From Pseudoflavonifractor sp. 60 (GTDB taxonomy: Bacteria; Bacillota; Clostridia; Oscillospirales; Oscillospiraceae), in NCBI RefSeq assembly GCF_009911645.1, contig NZ_QWKI01000077.1:1-64000 (forward strand): a stretch of DNA of 64,000 bases. The letters run 5' to 3'. Below the pieces are notes generated by a model. That model saw only the letters and a program-made list of their open reading frames with translations, did no database searches and was not told where the DNA came from. How positions within the stretch are numbered: the stretch's first letter is position 1; every line of letters starts with the position of its first letter. The translations under genes were made by a program, and so were the position numbers. Shown in pieces: positions 39,051 through 47,594 of the stretch.

Positions 39051-39793
39051 AGGGCGACCCCCGCAGCAATCAGCTTGCTCAGCGCCGCCTCGTCGGCCAC
39101 CAGCACCACGTTGGGATGGAGCTGGAGAATAGAGCCGGGGCAGTTGGGCGTGATGGGTCTGCAGACGGAGCGGTAAACGGCGTCTGCCTTCTCCTCACCG
39201 CTGGCGCACAGCAGCACCTTTTTGGCCCCCATAATGGCACCGATGCCCATACTCAAAGCCTGCTTGGGCACATCGTCCCGGGTTGCGAAGAAGCGGGCGT
39301 TGGCGTCGATGGTGCTCTCGGCCAGGTCCACCACGTGGGTCTCCTTGATGAAGCAGTCCCCCGGCTCGTTAAAGCCGATGTGGCCGTTGCGGCCGATGCC
39401 CAGCAGCTGGAGGTCCACATAGCCCAGAGAGCGGATGTAGGCATCGTACTGGGCGCACTCGGCGTCGGAGTCGGCGGCCAGGCCGTCGGGGACCCGGGTG
39501 TTTTCAGGGCAGATGTCCACGTGGTCAAAGAGGTTGGACTGCATAAAGTAGCGATAGCTCTGGTCGTGGTCGGGAGCCAAGCCCTTGTACTCGTCCAGGT
39601 TGACGCTGCGCACGTCCTTAAAGCTGAGGAGACCTTGCTTGTACCAGTCCACCAGGCACTTGTAAGCCCCTTCGGGAGTGGAGCCGGTGGCCAGGCCCAG
39701 GATACAGTTGGCCTTGTGGACCACCTCGGCAGCAATGACCTGGGCGGCCCGACGGCTCATAGCGTCATAGTCCTTCTCACGGTAAATAATCAT
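39047..39793 (-). CDS. nagB: Glucosamine-6-phosphate deaminase
   Basis: NagB converts glucosamine-6-phosphate to fructose-6-phosphate and ammonia. The 248-residue protein has LGLATGSTPEGAY, VNLDEYKGL, LLGIGRNGHIGFNEPG and SMGIGAIMGAKKVLLCASG, all diagnostic. AGGAGG eight bases before the ATG at 39793 rules out the upstream open-frame start. It follows the sugar permease genes by 68 bases and overlaps nagA. Confidence 0.96.
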   Translation of the reverse strand: MIIYREKDYDAMSRRAAQVIAAEVVHKANCILGLATGSTPEGAYKCLVDWYKQGLLSFKDVRSVNLDEYKGLAPDHDQSYRYFMQSNLFDHVDICPENTRVPDGLAADSDAECAQYDAYIRSLGYVDLQLLGIGRNGHIGFNEPGDCFIKETHVVDLAESTIDANARFFATRDDVPKQALSMGIGAIMGAKKVLLCASGEEKADAVYRSVCRPITPNCPGSILQLHPNVVLVADEAALSKLIAAGVAL

Positions 39794-39860
39794 AATACAT
39801 TCCTCCTTTATTATTGTAATATGAACAGCCAGTATTTTCAAGTATTGTTTGAAAGAAAAT

Positions 39861-40703
39861 TTATCCCTTTACACCGCCGGAGGCCAGACCGCTGACCAGA
39901 TTCTTCTCGATGCACATAAACAGGATGACCACCGGGATAATGGCGAAGATGGAGGCGGCGAACAGATACTGCCACTCGATCATGTTGTAGCCGTTAAAGG
40001 TGTTGATGCCCACGGTGAGGGGCTTGAGGGTATCGGTGGAGATGAGGCACAGGGCCACGGTGTACTCGTTCCAGGCGTTGATGAAGATGAAAATCAGGGT
40101 CGTGACGATGCCGGGGGCGGCCACCGGCAGGAGCACCTTAATCATGGACTGGATGCGGTTGCAGCCGTCGATGGTGGCGGCCTGCTCCATATCCGCCGAG
40201 ATGCCCATAAAGGTGCCCCGGAGCAGCCAGATGGTGAAAGCCTGATTAAAGGCGGCGTTGATGAAGATCAGGCCCCAGAGGCTGTCCGTCAGGTGGAGGA
40301 CCTGCATCACCTGGTAGATACCGATGAGCAGCACCACCGGGGCGAACATCTGGGAGACGATGACAAAGCCCAAAAAGGCGGTCTGCCCCTTGAACTTCAT
40401 GCGGGACAGGGCATAGGCGGCGGGGATGCCACACAGCATGGCGATGATGGTGGAGCCGCTGGCGATAAGCAGGGAGTTGAGCATATACTTTGCCATGGGG
40501 GCGCGGCTCCAGATGTCAATGAAGTTGGACCACAGAGCGGTGACGGGCAGAATGGTATCGCCAGAGAAAATCTCAACCCGATTTTTCAGGGCGGTACACA
40601 GCATGGCGAAGTAGGGATACAGGGTTATGACGCACACGTCCAGCACCACAAAGTAGAGCAGCAGGCGCAGGACCACCTTTTTCAGGGAGAGGGGCTTTTT
40701 CAC
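39861..40703 (-). CDS. Carbohydrate ABC permease (MalG/UgpE-like)
   Basis: This 280-residue permease has six membrane segments and the C-terminal EAA loop (MEQAATIDGCNRIQSMIKVLLPVAAPGIVTT), typical of the second permease of CUT1 sugar transporters. Its start overlaps the stop of the first permease by 4 bases (ATGA at 40703-40700). Substrate is not readable from the permease; the nag genes beside it suggest an N-acetylhexosamine-containing sugar. Confidence 0.93.
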   Translation of the reverse strand: MKKPLSLKKVVLRLLLYFVVLDVCVITLYPYFAMLCTALKNRVEIFSGDTILPVTALWSNFIDIWSRAPMAKYMLNSLLIASGSTIIAMLCGIPAAYALSRMKFKGQTAFLGFVIVSQMFAPVVLLIGIYQVMQVLHLTDSLWGLIFINAAFNQAFTIWLLRGTFMGISADMEQAATIDGCNRIQSMIKVLLPVAAPGIVTTLIFIFINAWNEYTVALCLISTDTLKPLTVGINTFNGYNMIEWQYLFAASIFAIIPVVILFMCIEKNLVSGLASGGVKG

Positions 40704-41662
40704 AGTTCCTCATCTCCTTTCCGCAGGGTGTAGATCATGTACACACTGGCGCACATCAGCAGGATGATAAAGCCGATCACTGAGACGGCGGACGCCTCGC
40801 CCTGCTTGCCGTTATAGAAGGCCAGCTTATAGAGGTAGGTGACCAGGGTGTCGGTGCGGTTGGCGGGGTCACCCTTGGTCATGGTCCAGATGATGGGGAA
40901 GGAGTTGAACACGTAGATAATGTTCAGCACGGTGGACACCGTCAGGGAGGACTTCACCAGAGGCAGGGTGATGCTGAACAGTTTCTGGAAGTAGCCCGCT
41001 CCGTCCACGGTGGCGGCCTCGTAGTAAGATGCGTCGATGCTCTGCAGTCCTGACAGCACGCAGAAGCAGACGAAGGGGATGGTGACAAAGATGCCGCAGG
41101 CGATTTCCCAGGCGAAATAGGCCGTGGGAGTGGGGGTGAAGTTGATGGACGCGTTCTTGCCGATGATGTGCAGGGTCCGCAGCAGGGTGTTCAGCGTTCC
41201 GTAGTCCTTATTGATGATGAAGTTCCACGCGCTGGCCTGGATGACCAGGGTCGTGGCCCAGGGGAAGACCACAATCGCCCGGGCCACTTTGCGTCCCTTG
41301 AACTGGTTGTTGAGGATCAGGGCCAGGATGAAGCCCAGCAGGGTTGAGATGAGCACCACGGCGATGGTCCAGAGGATGGTGTTTTTCAGCACAATGGAGA
41401 AAGCGGGGTCCTTGATGACCGAGGTGAAGTTTTCAAAATTGTTGAAGCCCTTCAGCTTGCCTGCCCGGGTCACCCTGTTCATGGACAGCTGGAACACCTT
41501 GAAGATAGGGGTCACAATGAAAATAGCCATCAGGATAATGCTGGGAGCAATCCAGATATAAGGCTCGATGGTGCGCAGCAGCTTTTTGTTTTGGGGGTTG
41601 GGCAGACGGGGCTCTTGCTGGGTCTTTTTTGTCGTGGGGGCTGCCGGGGTTTTTGTACTCAC
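40700..41662 (-). CDS. Carbohydrate ABC permease (MalF/UgpA-like)
   Basis: This 320-residue permease has a basic, Pro/Lys-rich cytoplasmic N-terminus (about 1-30) and six membrane segments. The EAA loop is YYEAATVDGAGYFQKLFSITLPLVKSSLTVS. It pairs with the next permease gene, which it overlaps. It is separated from the binding-protein gene by 148 bases that hold two strong hairpins. Confidence 0.93.
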   Translation of the reverse strand: MSTKTPAAPTTKKTQQEPRLPNPQNKKLLRTIEPYIWIAPSIILMAIFIVTPIFKVFQLSMNRVTRAGKLKGFNNFENFTSVIKDPAFSIVLKNTILWTIAVVLISTLLGFILALILNNQFKGRKVARAIVVFPWATTLVIQASAWNFIINKDYGTLNTLLRTLHIIGKNASINFTPTPTAYFAWEIACGIFVTIPFVCFCVLSGLQSIDASYYEAATVDGAGYFQKLFSITLPLVKSSLTVSTVLNIIYVFNSFPIIWTMTKGDPANRTDTLVTYLYKLAFYNGKQGEASAVSVIGFIILLMCASVYMIYTLRKGDEEL

Positions 41663-41690
41663 GGAGACACCTCCTTAAATCGTTGAGCGC

Positions 41691-41780
41691 CTTCCGGCCG
41701 TTTTCCAAAGGCGAATTGCGCTGCCGTCCTTGGAAAACGGCTGGAAGAGCCGGGGGGCCGGGCCGTTGTGGCCCGGCCCC
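41691..41780 (-). terminator. Two intercistronic hairpins after binding-protein gene
   Basis: One 18-bp stem (41691-41708 with 41730-41747, one mismatch) and one perfect 11-bp GC stem (41754-41764 with 41770-41780) lie between the binding-protein stop and the first permease. No T-run follows. Such hairpins commonly stabilise or partly terminate mRNA so that the binding protein is made in excess. Confidence 0.6.
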
Positions 41781-41810
41781 GCGGTCGTTTACGAGCAGAG
41801 TTGGGGAAAC

Positions 41811-43130
41811 TTAGCCGGCAATCTTCGCCTGGAGTGCGTCCAGCAGCTCCTTGACATTGCCGCCCAGAAGGGCCTGCTGCTCCACGTCGATCACGCCCTG
41901 CTTCACGTCGGCCCACTCGGCCTTAGCGGTGGGATAGAACTTGCAGGAGCCCACGATCTCAACCCAGGGAGCCATGGAGGGGTCGGACGCAGCCACGATC
42001 TCGCCGCCGGCGGAGGTAGCGGGCAGGAAGCCCTCCATCAGGACCCAGTTGGAGTAGCGGGTATCCTCATAGAAGAAGTCAAAGAACTCCTTGATGGCCT
42101 CGATCTTCTCGGCAGAGTCCTCGTTGTCAAAGACCATGAAACGGTCCATAACGCCGGCGGAGACGGAGGCGTTGCCGCCGTTGGAGGGGATGGCGGCGAA
42201 GGCGTAGTTGATCTGCTCCTCCTCGGGGGTGTTGGCCTTGGCGTAGTTGTCAGCGATGTAGGTGGGGATGGAGTTGGGGCCGATGACCATGGCCAGCTTG
42301 CCGGCGCCGAACAGGTCCTGGAGGTTGTAGCGGGTCTCGGTGGCGGGGTCGGTGTTGGTGTAGCCGGCATTGTACAGGCCGATGGCGTACTCAATGGCCT
42401 CCACGTTCTTGTCAGCGTTCAGGGTCCAGTTGCCCTCGGCGTCGGTAAAGTCGCTGCCGTTGTTCCAGATATAGTAAGCGAAAGCGGCCTGACCCTCGTC
42501 GGTGGTCATGTCGATGCCCCAGGGATAGATGGTGGAGTCGTACTCCTTGATCTTCTTGCAGGCCTCGGTCAGCTCATCCCAAGTGGTGGGCACTGCCACT
42601 CCGGCGGCGTCCAGGATATCCTGGTTATAGTACATAGCGCGGGCGGAGGCCAGGTCGGGGATGGCCCAGATGGTGCCGTCGATGTTGGACTGCTCCAGGA
42701 AAGCGGGGTACATCTTGGCGTAGGTCTCGGGGGAGACGCACTCCTGGATGGGCAGGAGCAGGTCGTCGGCCACGTAGTCGGCGAACACGTCAATGTTCAG
42801 AATGTCGGGGGCGTCGTTATTGGAGACGCGGGTATTGACCACAGTGTAAATGTCGTTCCAGGAGACAACCTCCACCGTCAGGTCGATGCTGTCGTGGCTG
42901 CCGTTAAACTCCGTCTGGAAGTCGGCCCACCACTGCTTGGTGTTCTGGCCATACTCCGCAGCGATGACCTTAATGGCGGTCTTGTCGCCGCCGCCGGAGG
43001 GCGCGGGATCGGAGGCACCGGCGCCGCCGCCGGCAGAGGAACCGCCGCCGTTGCTGTTGTTTCCGCCGCCGCAGGCGACCAGGGAAAGGGCCATAGCTGT
43101 GGCAAGTAAGGCTGCAAGAACTTTCTTCAT
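41811..43130 (-). CDS. Carbohydrate ABC transporter substrate-binding lipoprotein
   Basis: The 439-residue extracellular binding protein has a lipoprotein signal peptide with lipobox LVAC (Cys20), then a Gly/Ser/Asn linker and a family 1 binding fold (VVSWNDIYTVVNTRVSNNDAPDILNID, GTIWAIPDLASARAMYYNQDILDAAGV). It captures the sugar for the two permeases downstream. AAGGAG at seven bases favours the ATG at 43130 over 43136. Upstream is a TATAAT and GTACG-containing repeats that may bind the neighbouring PocR-AraC regulator. Confidence 0.92.
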   Translation of the reverse strand: MKKVLAALLATAMALSLVACGGGNNSNGGGSSAGGGAGASDPAPSGGGDKTAIKVIAAEYGQNTKQWWADFQTEFNGSHDSIDLTVEVVSWNDIYTVVNTRVSNNDAPDILNIDVFADYVADDLLLPIQECVSPETYAKMYPAFLEQSNIDGTIWAIPDLASARAMYYNQDILDAAGVAVPTTWDELTEACKKIKEYDSTIYPWGIDMTTDEGQAAFAYYIWNNGSDFTDAEGNWTLNADKNVEAIEYAIGLYNAGYTNTDPATETRYNLQDLFGAGKLAMVIGPNSIPTYIADNYAKANTPEEEQINYAFAAIPSNGGNASVSAGVMDRFMVFDNEDSAEKIEAIKEFFDFFYEDTRYSNWVLMEGFLPATSAGGEIVAASDPSMAPWVEIVGSCKFYPTAKAEWADVKQGVIDVEQQALLGGNVKELLDALQAKIAG

Positions 43131-43211
43131 TTTCATTCTCCTTTTTGTCGATTTTGACCCTAGGGAACCGGATGCATAGAGATATTCCACAAATGCGTCC
43201 TTTCAAAAGCA

Positions 43212-43217
43212 ATTATA
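43212..43217 (-). promoter_or_regulatory. -10 box of sugar transporter operon
   Basis: A perfect TATAAT on the minus strand lies about 80 bases before the binding-protein ATG. No good -35 box is at the proper distance, which suits activator-dependent transcription. Confidence 0.55.
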
Positions 43218-43247
43218 CTTGTTCATTGTGTAAATCTATAGAGTGAA

Positions 43248-43299
43248 ACGTACAATTTATAGAAAAATCGTACAAACCGTGAATGTTCGTACGATTTTT
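43248..43299. promoter_or_regulatory. Repeated GTAC motifs upstream of transporter operon
   Basis: CGTACAA occurs at about 43249-43255 and 43269-43275, and TCGTACGA at about 43288-43295, 30-85 bases upstream of the -10 box. A similar TCGTACG is upstream of galE (47426-47432). They are candidate binding sites for the PocR-AraC regulator encoded between the two units. Confidence 0.4.
43263..43299 (-). terminator. Terminator after PocR-AraC gene
   Basis: AAAAATCGTAC pairs with GTACGATTTTT (11 bp, 15-nt loop). On the minus strand it is followed by TTTTTC, ending the galE-to-regulator transcript. The same bases contain two of the GTAC motifs. Confidence 0.65.
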
Positions 43300-43328
43300 T
43301 TGGTGTAAATTGACCTCTGGAAGAGGGT

Positions 43329-44168
43329 TCAGCCCAGATGCTGCTTGCGAAAGGCGCTGGGTGTGGTGCCGGTCATGGAGCGGAAGACCTTGGAAAAATA
43401 GTTGTAATCGCTGATGCCCACCTCCTCCGCAATGGCAGAGATGGGCAGACTGGTCTGCACCAGCAGACGCTGGGCAGCCTGAATGCGCCGCTGGGCAATC
43501 AGGTAGGACAGGGTATGGCCGCCGGACAGCTCCTTGGCCAGGATACACAGCTTGGTGCGTCCAATGTGCATCTCCTTGGAGATGGAGGCCAGGGAGAGCT
43601 TTTCCATGTAGTGCTCCTCCAGGTACAGCGCCAGCTTTTGCAGGTCGGTCTGCTCCGTGGCCCGGATCATCCCCTTCAGCTGGATATAGGCGGACAGGGC
43701 CTCCAGAGTCTCGGTGTAGGCGTGGATCTCCACCTGGGAGTACTGGCGGAACTGGAAGAAGGCGTCCCTCAGCGCGTCGGGGCCGTCGGGCCACCAGTCC
43801 AGCAGGGCCCGGGTGTGCTCCCACTGCTCCTCCACGGGGGTGTCGTCCAGATAGCACCCCACCGCCAGGTAGGCCAGGGGATTTTTCTTGTCGTAGAGGG
43901 GCATAATGGCCTCGCAGATACCCAGATGACAGCGGTAGAACTGAAAGCCCTGCTCCGCCGTGTAGTGGCGGATCTTGCACTGGTCGCAGGCGACACAGCG
44001 CTCGTGTCCCTCGGGCAGGTCATTGACGGCCCGGCAGAAGGGGGGATGGCCGCGAAACAGGTTGATATCCCGGCCCTCCGGGTCCAGGATGTTGGCGGGA
44101 AGACCGGTGAGAATCTTCAAATTGGCAATCAGCTTGCGCAGCTGCTCTTCATCAAAGAGAATGTTCAT
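43329..44168 (-). CDS. PocR-domain AraC-family regulator
   Basis: Residues about 5-160 form a PocR-type ligand-binding domain (LANLKILTGLPANILDPEG, CDQCKIRHYTAEQGFQFYRCHLGICEAIMPL), with Cys pairs CVAC and CDQC. The C-terminal 100 residues are an AraC double helix-turn-helix (LSLASISKEMHIGRTKLCILAKEL, ISAIAEEVGISDYNYFSKVFRSMTGTTPSAFR). The start overlaps the NahK gene stop (ATGA). It probably senses a sugar intermediate and activates the transporter-nag operon directly downstream. Confidence 0.9.
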   Translation of the reverse strand: MNILFDEEQLRKLIANLKILTGLPANILDPEGRDINLFRGHPPFCRAVNDLPEGHERCVACDQCKIRHYTAEQGFQFYRCHLGICEAIMPLYDKKNPLAYLAVGCYLDDTPVEEQWEHTRALLDWWPDGPDALRDAFFQFRQYSQVEIHAYTETLEALSAYIQLKGMIRATEQTDLQKLALYLEEHYMEKLSLASISKEMHIGRTKLCILAKELSGGHTLSYLIAQRRIQAAQRLLVQTSLPISAIAEEVGISDYNYFSKVFRSMTGTTPSAFRKQHLG

Positions 44169-45277
44169 TTCTGATATTGTCCCGTGATGGCCTCCAATTC
44201 AGCCCAGTGGGCCTCCATATCCGCAACCAGCTTAAACTGGGTCCGGCAGCGGTCCAGGTTATGCCCCTCCCGGGCGATATGGAAGTAGACGTCCCCTTCC
44301 AGATGGTCTGTAAGGAAGCGCATCCCGCACTCCAGGGTCATCAGCTTGGCCCCCCAGGGGAGATAGGCGATCTCCTCTCCGGTGAGGGAGCCGCCGGTCC
44401 CCTCCAGGAAAGCGGCGGTGTAGGCGGCGAAAAGGTCTATGTCCAGATTGACCTTGGACAGGTCGGTCTCGTCCTCGGCGCAGTGGTTGGCCCCGAAGCG
44501 GATAGAGTCGCCGAAGTCGTAGAGCACCAGGCCGGGCATCACGGTGTCCAGGTCAATGATGCACTTACCCTCGCCAGTCTCCTCGTCCATGAGGACGTTA
44601 TTCAGCTTGGTATCATTGTGGGTGACCCGCAGAGGCAGCTTCCCGGCCCGCATGGCGTCCAGGGCCACCGAACAGTCCTTCTCCCGGGCCAGGACAAAGT
44701 CGATCTCTGCTTGGCAGCCCGCCGCCCGGCCCAGCCGGTCCGCCTCCACGGCGGCCTTGAACTTGGCCAGCCGGTCCTCGGTGTTGTGAAAATTGGGGAT
44801 GGTCTCATACAGGGTCCCGGCGGGGTAGTCCTTCAAAAGCTGCTGGAACCGGCCAAAGGCCCGGCCGGAGGCGGCGAAGAGCTCCGGGGTGTCCGCCGAC
44901 TGATAGCAGATGGTGTGCTCCACAAAGTGGTACAGCCGCCAGGCGCCCCCCTGGCTGTCGGTGTAGTAGTCCTGACCGTTTTTGGGGCGGAGGACCTCCA
45001 TGGCCTCCCGGCTGCGGTCGCCCCCCCGAGCCTCAATCTGCCGGCCCAGGTACTCGGTGACGCCGATGATGTTCTCCATCAGCTGGTCGGGCCGCTTAAA
45101 GGCGGCGGCGCTCATTCGCTGGAGGATGAACCGGCGGCAGCACATATTTTCCGGCTGGGTGTGGACCACAAAGGTGTCGTTGATGTGGCCGTGGCCGTAC
45201 CGGATGGCCCCCACCACGGGCGCGCCGAAGTCAAAGGCCTCCAATACCTCCTGGAGGGTCTGCTCTGCCTGGACCAT
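44165..45277 (-). CDS. nahK: N-acetylhexosamine 1-kinase (NahK-like)
   Basis: This 370-residue protein-kinase-fold (APH) enzyme closely matches, from memory, bifidobacterial NahK, which phosphorylates C1 of GlcNAc and GalNAc with ATP. Shared stretches include GHGHINDTF, GGAWRLYHFVEHTI, the catalytic loop LRVTHNDTKLNNVLMD, the metal-binding IIDLDTVMPG, YDFGDSIRFGA and LTLECGMRFLTDHLEGDVYF. GGAGGTG supports the ATG at 45277, whose first base is the last base of the preceding nucleotidyltransferase stop (TGATG). The neighbouring nucleotidyltransferase and galE complete an activation route to UDP-HexNAc. Confidence 0.87.
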   Translation of the reverse strand: MVQAEQTLQEVLEAFDFGAPVVGAIRYGHGHINDTFVVHTQPENMCCRRFILQRMSAAAFKRPDQLMENIIGVTEYLGRQIEARGGDRSREAMEVLRPKNGQDYYTDSQGGAWRLYHFVEHTICYQSADTPELFAASGRAFGRFQQLLKDYPAGTLYETIPNFHNTEDRLAKFKAAVEADRLGRAAGCQAEIDFVLAREKDCSVALDAMRAGKLPLRVTHNDTKLNNVLMDEETGEGKCIIDLDTVMPGLVLYDFGDSIRFGANHCAEDETDLSKVNLDIDLFAAYTAAFLEGTGGSLTGEEIAYLPWGAKLMTLECGMRFLTDHLEGDVYFHIAREGHNLDRCRTQFKLVADMEAHWAELEAITGQYQK

Positions 45278-46200
45278 CACTTCACCTCCCACAGCCGGTC
45301 GGGGTAGAGGCCCGAGGCGGTCTTCTCGGCAATGGCGGCCACCACGGCGGGCTTATCCTCCCGATAGGTGACGCCGTACCACTTGTCATGACTGCGCAGC
45401 ACCTTCACCCGGGCCCTGCCCTCCCCGATGAGCTGGCTGACCACGGTGGGCAGGAAGTACTCCCCCTTCTCGGGGTTTTCCGCCAGGGCCCTGTCCAAAA
45501 AGGCGGGGAAGCGGGCCAGGGCCTCATCCAGAAAGCTGCGGTTGAAGCCCCACAGGTTCAGCGAGACGATGGTGTCCTCGGGCAGCTGGGTCCAGGTCTG
45601 CCCGTCGTCCTCGGTGAAGCGCAGGGGCGGCCCCTGCTCAATCTTGGTGCGCTCGGTGATCTGGGAGAGATAGTGGTCCCCAGTCTCCTCGCACACCCCC
45701 CGGGCCACGGTGCCGTTTTCGGTGACGGTGTTTTTCAGCAGATAGCCCACCATCACATACTCATACACATCCCCGTCCGGGTTAGCGGAGAGGTAGTCAA
45801 AGATCTTTTGAAAGGCCTCCGGGCCGTAGTAGTCGTCGGCGTTGATGACCGCGAAGGGACCGTCGATGAGCTTCCGGGCGGCCAGGGTTGCGTGGGCGGT
45901 GCCCCAGGGCTTGCTCCGGCCGGCGGGGACTGAGTAGCCCTGGGGCAGGTCCTCCTTCAGCTGATAGGCGTACTTTACTTCCATCACCTGGGACACCCGG
46001 TCGCCGATGGCAGACTTGAAATCGGCCTCGATCTCGGGCTTGATGACGAAGATCACCGTCTCAAACCCCGCCCGGCGGGCGTCAAAAATGGAGTAGTCGA
46101 TGATAAGCTGGCCGTGGTTCCCCACCGGGTCCAGCTGCTTGAGACCGCCGTACCGGCTGCCCATGCCAGCGGCCATGATAACGAGAACAGGCTTGTTCAC
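45277..46200 (-). CDS. Sugar-1-phosphate nucleotidyltransferase
   Basis: This 307-residue NTP-transferase fold protein has the N-terminal signature VLVIMAAGMGSRYGGLKQLDPVG, the divalent-metal NADDYYG, and SLNLWGFNRSF. It is related to UTP-glucose-1-phosphate uridylyltransferases but of the family often found beside nahK and galE. In this setting it most likely converts the HexNAc-1-phosphate made by the kinase to a UDP-sugar; the sugar and nucleotide are inferred. The start is a GTG at 46200 behind AGGAGG. Confidence 0.82.
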   Translation of the reverse strand: MNKPVLVIMAAGMGSRYGGLKQLDPVGNHGQLIIDYSIFDARRAGFETVIFVIKPEIEADFKSAIGDRVSQVMEVKYAYQLKEDLPQGYSVPAGRSKPWGTAHATLAARKLIDGPFAVINADDYYGPEAFQKIFDYLSANPDGDVYEYVMVGYLLKNTVTENGTVARGVCEETGDHYLSQITERTKIEQGPPLRFTEDDGQTWTQLPEDTIVSLNLWGFNRSFLDEALARFPAFLDRALAENPEKGEYFLPTVVSQLIGEGRARVKVLRSHDKWYGVTYREDKPAVVAAIAEKTASGLYPDRLWEVK

Positions 46201-46297
46201 AGTCTGTTGTCCTCCTTAAAATAATATCATATGGGTTGTATGTATGGCGGGTCGATTCGGCCCGCCCCTGTTTCAGATCAGCTGTCTCCCGGGGGAT

Positions 46298-47317
46298 TTA
46301 GCCCTTGTAGCCGTTGGGATTCATGGACTGCCACTTCCAGGAGGAGGCGCACATCTCCTCGATGCCCAGCTGCGCCTCCCAGCCCAGCTCCTCCCGGGCC
46401 TTGGCGGGGTCGGCGTAGCAGGCGGCAATGTCGCCGGGACGGCGGGCCTCGATGACATAGGGCAGCTGGTGGCCGCAGGCCTTCTCATAGGCGTGGAGCA
46501 CGTCCAGCACGGAGTAGCCCTTGCCGGTGCCCAGGTTGCACACAAACAGACCGCAGCCGGTGTCCAGCTTCTTCAGCGCCGCCACGTGGCCCTTTGCCAG
46601 GTCCACCACGTGGATATAGTCCCGCACGCCGGTGCCGTCGGGGGTGTTGTAGTCGTTTCCGTAGACGTGGACCTTCTCCAGCTGGCCCACCGCCACCTTG
46701 GCGATATAGGGCACCAGGTTGTTGGGGATGCCGTTGGGGTCCTCGCCGATGAGGCCGGATTCGTGGGCGCCGATGGGGTTAAAGTAGCGCAGCAGAGCAA
46801 CATTCAGGGTCGGATCGGCGGCGCAGATGTCCATGAGCATTTTTTCCTGGAACAGCTTGGTGGTGCCGTAGGGATTGGTGGTGCCGCCGGTGGGGAAGTC
46901 CTCCCGGATGGGAACGGTGGCGGGATCGCCGTAGACGGTGGCGGAGGAGGAGAAGACGAAGTTCTTGACTCCGTGGCGGCGCATGGCCTGGAGCAGGTAC
47001 AGGGTGCTGATGAGGTTGTTGGAGTAGTACTCCAGGGGCTTGGATACGCTCTCGCCCACGGCCTTCAGCCCGGCGAAGTGGATCACCGCGTCAATGTCGG
47101 GGTGCTTGGCGAACAGGGCCTCCACCTCGGCCTCATTGCACAGCTCCGTCTTGAGGAAGGGGACCTTCTTTCCGGTGATCTTCTCAACCCGGACCAGCGC
47201 CTCCTCACAGGAGTTGTAGAGGTTGTCGGCCACTACGATCTCGTAGCCCGCCTGAAGAAGCTCCACACAGGTATGGCTGCCGATATAACCGGCGCCGCCG
47301 CAGACAAGAATGGACAT
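46298..47317 (-). CDS. galE: UDP-glucose 4-epimerase
   Basis: GalE interconverts UDP-Glc/UDP-Gal, and often UDP-GlcNAc/UDP-GalNAc. The 339-residue Rossmann protein has GGAGYIGSHTCVEL, the catalytic SSSATVYG and NPYGTTK (Ser-x-Tyr-x3-Lys pattern), and RYFNPIGAH. The ATG at 47317 follows AAAGGAGCG; the longer open frame upstream crosses the promoter region. It is the first gene of galE-nucleotidyltransferase-nahK-pocR/araC, which suggests it serves amino-sugar epimerisation. Confidence 0.95.
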   Translation of the reverse strand: MSILVCGGAGYIGSHTCVELLQAGYEIVVADNLYNSCEEALVRVEKITGKKVPFLKTELCNEAEVEALFAKHPDIDAVIHFAGLKAVGESVSKPLEYYSNNLISTLYLLQAMRRHGVKNFVFSSSATVYGDPATVPIREDFPTGGTTNPYGTTKLFQEKMLMDICAADPTLNVALLRYFNPIGAHESGLIGEDPNGIPNNLVPYIAKVAVGQLEKVHVYGNDYNTPDGTGVRDYIHVVDLAKGHVAALKKLDTGCGLFVCNLGTGKGYSVLDVLHAYEKACGHQLPYVIEARRPGDIAACYADPAKAREELGWEAQLGIEEMCASSWKWQSMNPNGYKG

Positions 47318-47368
47318 AATAAACGCTCCTTTATTATAATGTTGCGCGGTGCTTTTGCTGCTGTTTCT

Positions 47369-47397
47369 ATTGTATCCTCTGTACAGCAAAATGAAAA
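47369..47397 (-). promoter_or_regulatory. Promoter of galE operon
   Basis: On the minus strand TTTTCA (47397-47392) and TACAAT (47374-47369) are spaced by 17 bases. The -35 box is weak. A TCGTACG motif lies 30 bases further upstream (47426-47432). Confidence 0.55.
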
Positions 47398-47510
47398 TAG
47401 ACGATTTCACCAATAATCTGGAATATCGTACGTCAATTTGACTATTTTTATAGTTCCGGGGAGGGATGGGGTACCGCCAGCAAAAGTTTAACGGAATCCG
47501 GATTTGACCG

Positions 47511-47539
47511 TTGCTTTTTTGTGCAAAATGTAGTATACT
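47511..47539 (+). promoter_or_regulatory. Promoter of sodium symporter gene
   Basis: TTGCTT (47511-47516) and TATACT (47534-47539) are spaced by 17 bases, 55 bases before the symporter ATG. Confidence 0.72.
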
Positions 47540-47594
47540 CCTGTGGGTATGTTTGCCGGCAGGATGGAATTGTAAAGAGAAAAAGGAGTTTACT

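Noticed and set aside
43263-43299. The GTACGA inverted repeat as only an operator
   Set aside because: Its A-run and T-run flanks and place just after the regulator gene fit a terminator better; an operator role is kept only as a second possibility.
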